64,000 nt of DNA, taken from NCBI RefSeq assembly GCF_036711975.1, contig NC_091966.1:6889501-6953500 (forward strand). Direction: 5' to 3'. This document shows, piece by piece, positions 1 through 11,783 of this stretch. Under the pieces are notes generated by a model. The model saw only the letters and a list, made by a program, of their open reading frames with translations. It was not told the DNA's origin and did no database searches. Every line of letters starts with the position of its first letter. The first letter of the stretch is position 1. The position numbers were made by a program, and so were the translations under genes. Origin of the DNA: Onthophagus taurus (Eukaryota; Arthropoda; Insecta; Coleoptera; Scarabaeidae).

Positions 1-289
1 CACCTGCTCTTTAAGGTTACTTTCTAATAGCTAATGGTGTGTCCGAGTTCAATAGCTCTTTTTTATGCACAATTCACATGTGCTGTGTCATACTGCTATG
101 TTGGTAAATTGTTTTCACAATTTTTAAATAACTATTCTTACCATCACTGTAGTTGAATTCTCGTTATTTTTACTTCTGATGTAACCAATTGTATTTGGAG
201 AAAGACAATATAAAATTATAATCCTATTCAAGTACATAATGAAACAAACAAATTAACAAATATCATCCTAATTACTCAAGTTACACAAC

Positions 290-510
290 TCGAGTAATTG
301 GAAAAGGAGTTGATTGCCTCTAACCTCGTAAATGTTTAATTTGTTTTCGACAACCCCACGAATAACAGTGTTAAATGCTTTACTTAAATCGATCAAATTT
401 AACGGCAAGTTAGACCTATCAATCAGTGCGTTGTATATCAATTCCATGACTCTTGATTTGATTTCTTGTAGTCATGTTGTTTGTTATTAATCACATCGAA
501 ATGTTCCAGA
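290..510 (-). mobile_element. Non-LTR retrotransposon RT fragment (decayed)
   Basis: Read on the minus strand, this stretch gives a broken reverse-transcriptase segment containing IDLSKAFNTV, the usual 'DLSKAFDTV' block of non-LTR RTs. It is followed by a stretch resembling 'LxIYGVRG'. Stops and frame breaks lie upstream of the block. No element ends were found. Seen: the RT motif. Inferred: a dead LINE fragment of Jockey/CR1-like type. Confidence 0.5.
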
Positions 511-1850
511 TAACATATCTATCTATTGGCTATAAGTGCATAAATACATTTAATTTAAAAAGTGTCGGAAAAATTTAGTATGATCTAAAGTTTGCGCATA
601 TTAACATCGTCATTTTTATGATTGGAGAGTACTCCCGTTAAAAGTTCGGGTGGATAAGCGCTCTGTGTGGCGCTGCTATTACAAAGCATGGTCAATTTGA
701 ATGCGTTGGAGTAATTGGAATCTGCAGTCCAGAATCGCGCCGTCATAAAAGGTTTCTAGTAGTTCCCTCGTATCATAAAAATCCGAAAAGGGCAGTTGTT
801 TCATTTATTTAAGCTTTTTGCCATTTTTAATTCTATTTATCCCCGAAACAATTTAATATAATTACAAAACGTTATATTACGCTGAAATATATAAAAAAGA
901 GTGGAATCAGTACAATCAGCGACATCTATAGTAAGGAGTACTACATGCAGGTCGATCCGGTCTGCATCGACTTTACGAGGCGATTCAAGTTATTTACTTT
1001 CTCGAGTACTTTGAATTCGCATTCCGCGTCCGGACTATTTTCACATACTCTTAAGAAATCGAACTAACTTTAAAAGCACTAAAAAAATTTAACTTTTTAA
1101 AACCACCGGGTTGACGTCCCCTCTTGCAATAATGTTTGACATTTCTAAGAACTTCTAATGTTAGAAAGAGAATAATTAAAGAAGCTTTATATATACCCCC
1201 GATTAACCCACGAAACCAGTAAAACTTTAACACATATAATTATTAGCCACTATTTACCACTATTCATCTGTAAAGAAAATTCAAATAAGTTAAACTTATC
1301 CTTTCGCTCGTTCATATAGTGAACATGGAGTAAATAATTTATTTCTTTGTATCTGGTGTAATTACTTTAAATAAACACATGCATATATCAGCATTTCGAA
1401 TGACAACATATTAACGGTATTCATGTATTGGATTTAATTCATACATAAATACCTATTATTTTTGTTGCTGTCAAAAGCAAGAATTAAATTGTAAGCGAGG
1501 TCAATCTACAAATCGAGTTGTTGTGGTAGTGGAAAATGCCATCATATATTGTTTGCCTCTCGTGCTGAATCGCAACAATTAATGAGTTAATGTATAGTGA
1601 ATTCCGAGCGAATTTAGTTGCTAAACCGGTAAGTCTGACCCAGAGAGAACTGGGCTTAAAGCGAGTGCCTGGAGCCATAAAACTAGGCCACCACGGCTAA
1701 GGTATAGTAACACCGATCATCTTATGCTGTAAAAATCTGGTCGCTGCGAAAGCCATAAAAAATGATGCCGGATTGATTAGTGGTACATGACACATGATAA
1801 GAGAAATGATTAAGAAAAATGGAATATAAGAACATTATTGCAGACACGTA
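511..1850. other. Intergenic, no gene recognised
   Basis: AT-rich sequence with only short open frames and no recognisable domain. The moderately GC-richer part at about 1480-1790 has the mixed texture of old repeat DNA, but I could not assign it to a family. Confidence 0.5.
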
Positions 1851-2830
1851 AATATGATATGGATCTAATAACTGTGCAGGAAATAAGATGGAAAAGAAGT
1901 AGCTTAATTAAAAAGAGAAATTATGGAGAATGGAAGGACTACTTCGAGAAACTTTTAACATCAGAAGAAGACATTGAGGTCGAACAAAATACGTCTGAAC
2001 CTCACACATAAAAGGGATTTAGGTCAGGTTGTTCAACTAAAAACCATATCCACATTCTGTGGGCATTTACATCATTTCCAAAGAGGCTCTAGACAAAAAA
2101 ATAGAAAAGGTTTAGACGAAGCCTTGGAAGGAGCTTGGAATGCGAAATTGCAACAACACGAAAATTTCGCTTTTGTGTGCCTTCGCAAATGATGTAGTAA
2201 TCCTAAGTTGTACCAAAGGTGCAATAAAGTAAAAATTTACTCAACTCATAGAAGAAGCTTTGAATGCAGGACTCATAATTGACGCATCCAAAACAACATG
2301 TATGGAGTCCACAAGACCTAAAAGAAGAAACTCAGATCCCCTCAAGGTTGGAAATTATTCATTTGAATAAGAACAAAGCCCAAATATATGAAATTTGGGA
2401 TCCAGAGTAAATGAAAAAAATGTAAAAATCAAGATTATGGCAGGATTATAAAGCCAATAACAATATATGTATAAGAACCATAGAACATATCAACAGAAAA
2501 TGAAAACAAATTAAGAGTCTTTTACAAATTAATGCAAAATAGATGGACCTATACAAGATGATACTGGAATAAGGAGAAGAGATGGTGTAGACATAGTACG
2601 ATACACCATAGGAAGGATAACGTAATGAAAGATGTTATCACGCATGGTGTATGAGGGTGGTAGCGTGCTGCATCTCACAGATCGGAATGGCAACCTATTA
2701 TAAATTAAACTAAAGTCCACCAAGGAGTGTAGTCTTGGCAAAAGAAGAATTAATATAGATGTACTAAGATTAATATAGATTAAATAGAATTGTACTAAGA
2801 ACAGTACATTTTGTGTCAAGTATATTACTA
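1850..2830 (+). mobile_element. Decayed non-LTR retrotransposon remnant (RTE/craft-like)
   Basis: Plus-strand pieces in different frames resemble the ORF of an endonuclease/RT LINE. In order they are a 'TVQEIRW' endonuclease-like piece (about 1870), 'WKDYFEKLL' (about 1935), 'FANDVVIL' matching the FADDxxxL catalytic block with one Asp lost (about 2185), and 'IDASKT' (about 2280). Several frameshifts and stops separate them. The catalytic YADD-equivalent is damaged, so the copy is inactive. The family is inferred only from motif order. Confidence 0.45.
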
Positions 2831-3059
2831 TAGGATGAGAATTTTTTATTGAATCTTTACCCTTTAGCCATCTTTATTAACTATACGGGTTTAATCACCG
2901 CGAGCACGTTTACAGCAAACGATTCTTTGGACACAATTTTACATGTTGTCTCCTGAACTCCTCTAACGTTATTAGCTTATTGGCACAAACCAACCACTTG
3001 ACCTAAACCCAAAAAAAGAAAACGTACTGCGTTAAATTTTTGAGATTACATGGTTACCT

Positions 3060-3450
3060 AACTTTCTCTTCAATATAAAAATTTCATATTTCTAATATCA
3101 AGTCCATCAAATTCTAGTCCATTGACTATAACATGGCAAAAATATACATCGACAAAAAAATATGATACAGTCATACCTCCGGCAAAAAATCCACACCACA
3201 CGGTCACTTTTTATGGTTGTAATGGAGTTTTTTAAAAAGCTGTGGATTTGTTGCTATCCAATAATGCATATTTTACTTATTGACAAACTTATTAAGCCAA
3301 AAATGAGTTTCACCGTTAAAGATGATTTTTCGATGAAATTCATTCTTTTCTTCCAACTTCAGCAAAGCCCAACCTGAATTTTCAAACTTACTCCAAAGTG
3401 CTTTTAAAGTTGCGACTACTGACTCAACTTTTTATAATATCCATGGTACA
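3060..3450 (-). mobile_element. Tc1/mariner-superfamily (IS630-like) transposase remnant
   Basis: Minus-strand translation gives a decayed DDE transposase centre. A run resembling 'HRKIIFSDEAHFWLNGYVNKQN' is readable here with FNGETHFWLN (about 3295-3325), followed by 'IATNPQLF' and a 'VxWCGF'-like stretch. The first catalytic acidic residue (SDEAHF in relatives) is altered to NGETHF. Stops interrupt the frame. No terminal inverted repeats were located. Confidence 0.5.
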
Positions 3451-3489
3451 TTGGTATTGAAGTTGAAATGAGTACTAACTATTCGAAAA

Positions 3490-6400
3490 TCAATATATTC
3501 CACCAATAGTAAATACTATCTATCAAATAAGTGCAATTTATGCGGTAAGTACCTGTGCCTGTTGTGAACACTTAAAAAATGCGGGTATGTAAAAAGTTAC
3601 ATAATGTTTTGGTTTTTAAGCTATATTATAGAGACATTATAAAAGATTTAAGAGTACTTATAGATACTTAGTTAATGTTTAATTAATTAATAATCAATTA
3701 TTTATTGTAATTCTTTTAATACTAATTCCGTTGATTAACCTTTCAATATTATTAGTTTTTGGCAACTGAAAGGAAAGGGTGTGTGCGGAAAAGGAAGCTG
3801 GTGCTCGGAACTCCTACCACAAGTACATGTCATACACTAAGTAAACACAATTGCTTAATAGCCTATTAATATTTAACGACATCCCCGTTAGCAAAAGCAG
3901 AGCACGGTCTTTGGGGCTACGTTCCTCGTAAGCATCCCTCCCAGTACTCTTGAACCCGCCTGCAATATCTGACAAATATTATTAGGGGATTATTTGCCCA
4001 TCTCGGTTGTTGATTTTAGAATCCTTCCCTGTGGGTTGCTTTACTTATCAATTTGCTATCTATAGTCTAATTAATTAAATTTAATATTCAAAATCATTAT
4101 GAGATTAAACTTTTACTGAATATATTGTACTTAAAAAACGTGTATCAGTGTGATGGTTTTGTGTATTGACTACACTCACAGCGGAACGTATTCTATTTTG
4201 ATGATATCTATGGAGACAACAAACATTCGTTTATACTCATTCGACGGCATTGAAAAATAAAGAGGCCCTCGATGTACACATCGAGTACATAGTCGCATTT
4301 CACGTCCACGTCGGCGGCGGCGGCCTCGAACATAATACAGTATCTCTCGTGCCGAATTCACCGGGACGAGGCTCAGGGCACAATTTATACACAGGCTCTC
4401 TTGTTCTTGATATATGTGTACGTATACCGCACAACGATAGAGTCCGGGGGAGCGAACGGGAGACCAAATCGTGTACAAGGGATCCCCGAATGCGCTACGG
4501 AACGTATATAAATTGAACACGGACCCCGACGTTATGGAGGCTTTATCTGGCATCGGATGTACGGTACAGCGACTTCCACGGTATCGAAACTGCATCGAGG
4601 TCGGCGAATAAATATGCAAAAGTCTGCCTCCCAAACCGCCTTTGAGTACTCATTGCTCATAAACGTTGGACAACACCGCCGGAGGGCGGCTTTGTTATAC
4701 CACGAGTTTGACGGCCTCTGTTGATGTGCAGTAAAGTTTTCGTATCGTTTAACGATTCACTGAGCATGTAGTATATAATACAGGGAAATATGGGTAGAGA
4801 TTGAACAATGGAAGTCTCGCCATCGCGAACCCATGACAAGTTCAATGACAAATCCATCGCGTAGATCCTCGAAATTACACATCTAAAACCAATCTTCGAA
4901 TTAACGTTCTATTTGGTAAAAACAATAGACATTGTTTTTTAAATCATCTCTAAATACTTTGATTTATTCTCCTTCTTCTATAAAATATCATTTTATAAAA
5001 TGGTACGCTCCGTTATTTTCGATCAACCTGTTACGTCAATCCAATTTGCGCCATATTCGGAGAATTTGGTTGCCTGAACTGGAAACACGTCCACAAACGA
5101 TTTGATGAGACTCGAATAAAAAACAACGAATCCAACACGATTGGGAATTTTAATTACAGTTAATCTCCCCCAAAATGGGTCGGACTTTCGAAATACAGCC
5201 TGTTTGGACTATTTTATGTTCTAACCAAAAAACGCGTTTATCGTCTTTCTAGCGGAAATAAAACGATATTTTACCTGTTTTGTGTCCGAAACGGTAATTG
5301 TCGAAAAAAAGCTATTAGGGAACTAAGTACCATTTGAAACTGATGGACGAAATGGATATTTTTAAGGATAACTTTTTAAAATTAACATTTTAAAGTTAAC
5401 TTTTTAATAATGAACACTACTAATTGTAAGTTAATGAGTAATCCGACTGCAAAATAATTACCGCTAGCTAATAAAATCCACTTATCTCAAGATCTAATAA
5501 AACCGCCCTCATAAATTAGAGGAAGAGATAAAAGGATCCACGATAATTTCGAAACACGCCGCAGAAGAGCTACCCCCCAATAAATTCTGTAATTAAAAAA
5601 TAACATGATATTCCTCTAGTTTCGCGAGGCAACTATAAATTTCACGTTTGATTCCTCTTGTTCCCGCTTCGTCGGTAATTGAATTTCGATTCCAATGAAT
5701 TTTAATTAATTCCCAGCTAGGGGACTCGGGCATTTCTAGTGTTCTGCGTTTATTTCTAACGCCACTCCCGCGTAAGTTATGACGAAGAAAGGTTTCCGAA
5801 TGGGATCGGACGCACGAGATGACTATTTTTAGGGCAGTCAGTGCACCATGTGTTTATAAATATACACACGACTGGTGGCCATGAAACTTTGCCCTCAAAA
5901 CAATTCCATTTACATCGTCTAGACCGAATTCTGTACCTCTCCTTTCCAAAAGCGCATGTGTTTACAAACCTACATCCGGTAAAACGATATATTGTACTTA
6001 GCACGTTACATATTAACCGGTTATATTCAAACATTCAAAATATCCAGAATTCAATTAAGAACCACTTAACTATCGCGTTTGTATATTGAAATTAGCCAGA
6101 TTCATTTAAATATGCAAATCGAGTTAATTTTGGGAAAATGGAATAGGAAATGGAGGTTAAATAGTCACTATAGGTTAATTTTAACCTTACAAAAATTTTT
6201 TACCCAGAAAAATAAAAATGATATAAGGCATAAAGGGATATAACGGGGATTTTCATATATTAAAGAAGTTGGGTTAAATTTTAGTGGGCGTCCAATTTCG
6301 GCTGAATGTTTTATTCCAGAACGAAATACTATCCGTCGGATCCGAGTTTTAATTAACAGGATATTGCATTGAAAGAGTCGACAAAGCCGTTACTTCTCGA

Positions 6401-7780
6401 TAGAGGCGCGCGACGATTGTTAAATTGAATTTCCACTTCTTTCGTACAGACGTTTTCGAAGACTATTTTCGATTAAGGAAGCTTTCCCTCAAATAACTCA
6501 ACTATAAAGCTAAATTCGATTAGAATGTTGTTATTTTTTGTTGAGCGTTATGTGTCGCAGTAAATTTGCAAATTTATATCAAAATGTCATAATAAGCTAA
6601 TGGCTTTCCCGAATCACTGCGTATTCGACACATAATTACAAGTCATATCTCGAGTACGTTTCGACGTATTGACATGTTATTAAGTTGTGTAGGCAAGTGC
6701 ATAATATGTGACCAGTAGAACCCGACCATTCCCCATCTGGTGTTTGCAAACTGTCGCAAGCCAAAAGTCAAGTCCATTGCGATCATCAACTCACACACAT
6801 TATGTCAGTGAATATTAACTGCGACGTTCTCGAACAGGAACTAAACTTTCCTAATTTCCCAACAGTATTAAATCGAATATTGGAGTCCTGTCGCCCGGCA
6901 GACAACAACGAAGGGGGCGGCCGATGGACTCGGATGGAGCAAGTTTCGTGAGAAGGAAAACGTTACTAGGGCACCGGGACAGGAGGAAGGACTCGAACTT
7001 GGAATACATCGCCCGTCCCTGCTACCCCCGTCTCTCCAAACCGAGAATTAAACTTTCCACTTTGACAATTCTAGCAACAGGCTGTCCAGCACACTTGTCC
7101 GAACACCAATAACTAAACTAGACGAATGGCCCGCTACTTCGCCAACTCGTCACCCTGCCGGAAACAGGACCCACTGACACATCTCTCCAATTTTCCTTCG
7201 CTTGCGTGCCACTTCTGAAGATGTCTGCTTTCCTGAAGGTTCCTGTCTAATAAATCTTTCTAACCGAGTTAAGGAAATGGTACTGCAAACAATCCGTTTA
7301 ATATAAACTTAAATTGACATTAAATCCCATTTTTTTAAAGTTAAAAAGAAACTTTTTAAATTCATACGAATTTATTTTTGCTTTATTTCACACTTTTCAA
7401 ATTTTCTTTCATTCGCGTGCAACTTCTAAAGATGTCCACTGCTTTGCAAGATCCTGTCCAATAAATCTTACCGGCCGAGTTAAGGAAATAGCGTTGCGAA
7501 CAAGCTATCTGATATAAAGCTGAACGAGCACTGAATATTTGCATCCCATTGTCTGGGTGCATATCTAAATCATATCGAAGTAAGTGGAGCATCGTGATAA
7601 AAAGAAATATTTGAAAGCCACTTTAACCTTCATCCAACATTCATAACACACCGTTCAAGGAACTTAATTGTTTGATAAAAAGATTATTTGTTTTAATTGT
7701 TTGATTAAAAAGGAGTTTAATTTGGTGTTTAAAAAAATGATTAGATTATTTATTATCAATCGCCACTCACTCACAGACGT
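3490..7780. other. Intergenic, no gene recognised; a few GC-richer blocks
   Basis: No exon with convincing splice sites or protein similarity was found. GC-richer blocks at about 4180-4860, 5760-6000 and 6880-7260 are open on both strands at once, as expected of composition rather than coding. They could be regulatory or intronic DNA of the minus-strand gene whose first exon lies at 9791-9854. Confidence 0.45.
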
Positions 7781-7796
7781 AAATCTAAATCTGTAG

Positions 7797-7803
7797 TATA
7801 AAA
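7797..7803 (+). promoter_or_regulatory. TATA box of the cysteine-rich module gene
   Basis: TATAAAA lies 38 bp upstream of the ATG at 7841. With a start about 30 bp downstream of the box, the 5' leader would be only about 10-15 nt. This is inferred from position alone. Confidence 0.5.
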
Positions 7804-7840
7804 CAGCAAAATAATTGCGGTTTGTCTTAAATTAATTACG

Positions 7841-9167
7841 ATGTTGTTAATATACATGTTAGTCATAATTACGTTTGCGTCTGCTAGGCGTCCACGTACT
7901 GGTATGGTTAAATTATATCAAAGAAAATTATGATATTGGAAAATATAATTTTAGGTCCATGGCCAAGCGATAGCCACTGTGAAGGTAAAAACGATTACTT
8001 TTACTTGGATCCGGCAGACTCGTGCTCATGTTGGTGTATAAAAGAAAAACTATTTTGTCCAGAGTGTTTTGATCCAACAACTAATGGTAAGTTAAAATCA
8101 AATAATTTCAAACGATTTACTTAAATTGTCGTAGATGCGATTCCTTATTGTAAGCATCAAGAAGATCATCAAATAGATCCAAACGATCCATGTTCGTGTT
8201 GGTGTATTAATGAGGAAATGGTTTGTAATGGTTGTACCACTGAAGAGCCAACAAGTAAGATAGAAAATTTGGTGGTTTTTTTAGTAACAAATTTATTTTT
8301 GAAGCTACTCTTTGCTCAACTGATTATCCCATCGATCCAACAAATCCATGTTCTTGTTTCTGTGTAGATGGGATATTGGCATGTCCAACATGTCCACCAG
8401 AAACAACTACTAATGGTTGGTGGTTTTAATACTTGTAATATAAATTTTTTGTAATAAAACTTATTAATTCCTAGATAATATTTGTGAAGGAAAAGAGGAT
8501 GGTCCATTAGATCCAAATGACCCATGTTCCTGTTGGTGCCTTTCCGGTTGGCTTGCATGCCCAGGCTGTACGACAACAGAAACAACCACAAGTGGCAAGA
8601 AATTTTATACCCTCAATATACCTTTGGTACTATAATAATGATTATTTCTGTTATTAGATAATATTTGTGAAGGAAAAGAGAATGGTCCATTAGATCCAAA
8701 TAACCCATGTTCATGTGTATGCCTCGATGGGTGGCTTGCTTGCCCAGATTGTCCAACAGAAACTACAACATCCGGTAAGTGGGTTTACCACCATATAAAA
8801 CTGTTACAATAAAAATTTTCAAATTGTCAGAAAATATTTGTGAAGGAAAAGAAGATGGTCCTATAGATCCAAATGACCCATCTTCATGTTGGTGCCTTTC
8901 CGGTTGGGTTGCATGCCCAGCGGATACCACAACAGAAACAACCACAAATGGCAAGAAATTTTATACCCTAAATATATAATATATTTGGTACAATAATAAT
9001 GATCATTTTTATTATTAGATAATATTTGCGAAGGAAAAGAAGATGGTCCGTTAGTTCCAAGTGACTCATGCTCATGTATGTGTCTTGGCGGATGGCTTGT
9101 ATGCCCCACATGTGGAACTGGATCACCAATTACTGAAGAAAGCATTTTTGTTAAAGCCAATAATTAA
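7841..9167 (+). CDS. Secreted protein of seven pacifastin-like cysteine modules (8 exons)
   Basis: Exons: 7841-7901, 7955-8086, 8135-8254, 8305-8415, 8475-8594, 8658-8774, 8831-8950 and 9019-9167, giving 309 residues. Exon 1 encodes a signal peptide (MLLIYMLVIITFASA). Each later exon is one module of about 37-43 residues ending in a Thr/Glu-rich linker (TTTETTTNG). The pattern is C-x(11-14)-C-x-C-x-C-x(2)-G-x(3)-C-x(2)-C, typically CSCWCLSGWLACPGC. This resembles the pacifastin inhibitor array (CNxCxC...CTxxxC) but is one residue shorter between C2 and C3 and one shorter between C5 and C6. Every intron is phase 1 and about 48-68 bp long. Exon 7 lacks C2 and C6. The introns after exons 5 and 7 begin with GC rather than GT. 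A poly(A) signal follows at 9180-9185. Protease inhibition is possible by analogy only; no reactive-site residues can be assigned. Confidence 0.85.
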
Positions 9168-9179
9168 AAAAATATAATT

Positions 9180-9185
9180 AATAAA
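9180..9185 (+). terminator. Poly(A) signal of the cysteine-rich module gene
   Basis: AATAAA lies 13 bp after the stop codon. This implies a very short 3' UTR, in keeping with the short leader and compact introns. Confidence 0.6.
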
Positions 9186-9790
9186 TCATTAATGCAAATT
9201 GTTGAAACAATTTCGATTCGACTCTATTTTATTTAATTAGCTTCCCTTGCTTTAATTACCTGAAGAAAGTGAAAATGATCTATTAGCAAAGATTACCTTA
9301 ATACCTAATCATTATAATTAAAAGTTTCTTCGGCGATCTTTCTAATGTGACATGATAAGTAATTATTGAAAGCGAAAGTTTGGTTAAATAAATAAATATA
9401 AAAAAAAACCGGTGAATGAACTTTTCTTTAACGTTTTGCTTAAATGATCTTCTTTGTATATAAAACATTTTATAAATTTCAACAAACATGTGTTGCCCAT
9501 AAGATATCTTCATAAACAGTAATTTAATAGTTGTTGCTTTCCATATGTAGCAACTATGCATAATAAATAAAAAGAAACATCGGAAATTTCTCCATGTCTG
9601 CCGTCCTAATATTTCCGCATGGTGCGTCCACTTCAACCGTGACAACCTCTCATGCTACGCATACTATATACAATCTCTTTGTTTCAAATAAAATCCACAA
9701 CACAACCTGAGTTAATTTCAAATATAAAATCTTAAATGACAAAAATTAAAATAATTTATCCCCCGATAAAACAAGTTAAAAGTTACTCAC

Positions 9791-9854
9791 CTGTGGCGAA
9801 TACATGGAGTAGAAGAACACATAGGGTAGCAGTAGCAGCAACGTTTCCAAACAT
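9791..9854 (-). CDS. First coding exon (signal peptide) of an unidentified secreted or membrane protein; partial
   Basis: On the minus strand an ATG opens a 21-codon hydrophobic leader, MFGNVAATATLCVLLLHVFAT, that ends in a consensus donor (CAG|GTGAGT), phase 1. N-region, hydrophobic core and small residues near the end fit a signal peptide. Upstream, about 9860-10260 is a CpG-rich block that suits a promoter and 5' UTR. No downstream exon was recognised between here and position 1, so the first intron is probably longer than 9 kb, and the cysteine-rich gene at 7841-9167 may lie inside it on the opposite strand. The product cannot be named from 21 residues. Confidence 0.55.
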
Positions 9855-10260
9855 TATTTCCTCACAATTTCGCATCCGCGCACATTAGCCCTCACAAAAT
9901 GAGCAAAGTCCCTTTCGTCTCTATCCAACTTCGGTAATTGCGTCCGCGTGTTCCGTTCGGTTCAGTTAATCGCGTACTGGCCGTTAGACTGGCTTTGACA
10001 CTGTGGCGTCGCGACGCTCAAACAAACTTTCTGACGCGAGTACGGAATAACTGCGAGAAGAACGGCTTCGAAAGAGGAACGGACCTCCTAAACTGTGGGA
10101 CGCCGAAGCGGTACTGACCGCGCCACTGCGATAAGCGAGACGCGCGGACCGATTTATTCTGGCAAAGAGAGACGCGCGTCGCGACGCCAACGACGAAGGG
10201 TTCAGTTCGTAGTGTTGCGTTGAGATTTTCTACTGCGAATCTCTGCTAATTGAAAGCAGT
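9855..10260 (-). promoter_or_regulatory. CpG-rich putative promoter/5' UTR of the signal-peptide exon
   Basis: This GC-rich block in an AT-rich setting lies directly upstream of the minus-strand signal-peptide exon. It holds two copies of the perfect 12-bp palindrome GCGTCGCGACGC (10006-10017 and 10176-10187). A 68-codon open frame here has no recognisable homology and I treat it as compositional. Confidence 0.4.
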
Positions 10261-10689
10261 GAGTTTGTTATTAAACTTGTTTGTCACTGCAAATAGGAGT
10301 CAAAAATATCTCAAAAAAAACTTTAGTTAAAGTTAGCGACTTAAAAATTATCTTGAAGTTGTGTGTGAAGTTCTGCGACGTTAGATCTCAATTTTTATAG
10401 TATTTTGATCATAACAAGAGAAAGTCGCAACCGATTTGAATAAACAATATCTTATTCAAAAGCTCAATCCTTGGCCAATACGTTAATGGTGAAATGTCCA
10501 ATTGGAAATCTTTTTCAAATTTCCCTAAAACGCAAAAATATTACTAGCATATTTATGTAAGAAGCGTATATTAAAGTGACTTACACTGCTGTTTAAAAAA
10601 TCAAAAGAAAGAGGAGAAAGTATAAGATCTATCATGCTAATTGAAATTATACAGCAAAGAGACAATTTTTTATAGATGGAATTACATTT

Positions 10690-11320
10690 CTGCACGCTAA
10701 AGACATCAAAATTATATCTTCAGGCAACCTGATAATCACAATCCGAGGTAAATATGACACAATCATAACTCAACGAATGCAGAAAGCCCTAGTACTTACC
10801 AGCACTTGGTGCAGAAGCAATTGGCTCAGCATCAATCCAAACAAAATCGAAATAGTCCTTTTCACTTGGAGAAGGAAGCCACAATTGAGAGCAGCCTCCA
10901 TTGAAAGTAGCATTTTCAACCTCAAAACAGAAATTAAATACCTAGGGGTGAAACCAGACAGTAAATTAAATTGGAACTCCCACATAGACAAGGTGAGGAA
11001 AAAGGCCATTATGGCTAACCAGATCTGCCGCAGGCTCCTTGGAAGTAACTGGGATCCTAAACCACGAATGGCGCAACGTAGCAATAATCATACCCATGGT
11101 CGCCTATGCCTCACTGGTCTGGTGGCCAAAAGCAAATCATAAGGCAGCACAACAACCGCTGGCACAAATTCAGAGGTTAGCATGTCTTAATATAACGAGT
11201 GCAATGAGATCTTGTCCGACGGCTGCTCTTGAAGCCCTAGTCGGTCTCACACCACTTCATTTATATATACAACAGGAGGCAGCTTATGCATTAATTTATC
11301 ATCAAATGTATTGAAAGTGT
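10690..11320 (+). mobile_element. Jockey-like LINE fragment (RT thumb and C-terminal part, frameshifted)
   Basis: The plus-strand frame at about 10720-11090 carries the post-catalytic RT region: 'RGKYDTII', 'WCRSNWLSINPNKIEIV' and 'IKYLGVKPDSKLNWNSHI'. It continues in another frame from about 11060 to 11312 with 'MVAYASLVWWPKA', 'LACLNITSAMRSCPTAALE' and 'LTPLHLYIQQEA'. The YADD block upstream is degenerate. At least one frameshift separates the halves and the 5' part of the element is missing. It is a dead 5'-truncated copy. Confidence 0.75.
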
Positions 11321-11783
11321 CAAACTGAACCTGAGACCATTCACTAAAACAAATTTCTGTCATCTAGAGTCTAGCTTGACCCAAATCTCTTTATAATGTC
11401 ATTCCGTTTATATTCGATGTTCTGAAAACAACCAAATCTGGACTGATATCCTTGCATATTTAAGTGAACCTGGTAGGTTGTTCCTTAAAACTTGCCATCT
11501 TAAGAGTTCTTACGACTGAAGGATTCGTCAGACATATTTACTCAAGAACCTTTAGATTTCTCCATCCAAACGCAGTGTTTCGAGTCGAAACTTAATTGTA
11601 CAAATATCGACAAACATAAGGATTAGCTAGATGGCGAAAAACCTATTAATCGATTCAAAATTTGGCGCTAAAAATTATTTGATGAAACGCAGAAGAAAGC
11701 GGTTTGAAGACGGTTAATGCCAATTGAAGACCTTATTAATATGGTATATGATATTAACTTACTATCCGTGCAAAACGTCAAGG

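Noticed and set aside
4176-4634. 152-codon minus-strand open frame
   Set aside because: The opposite strand is also open over the same stretch and the composition is CpG-rich. No domain, signal peptide or splice context was found.
9984-10190. 68-codon minus-strand open frame rich in Arg and Ser
   Set aside because: It lies in a CpG-rich promoter-like block and its translation reflects composition rather than a protein family.
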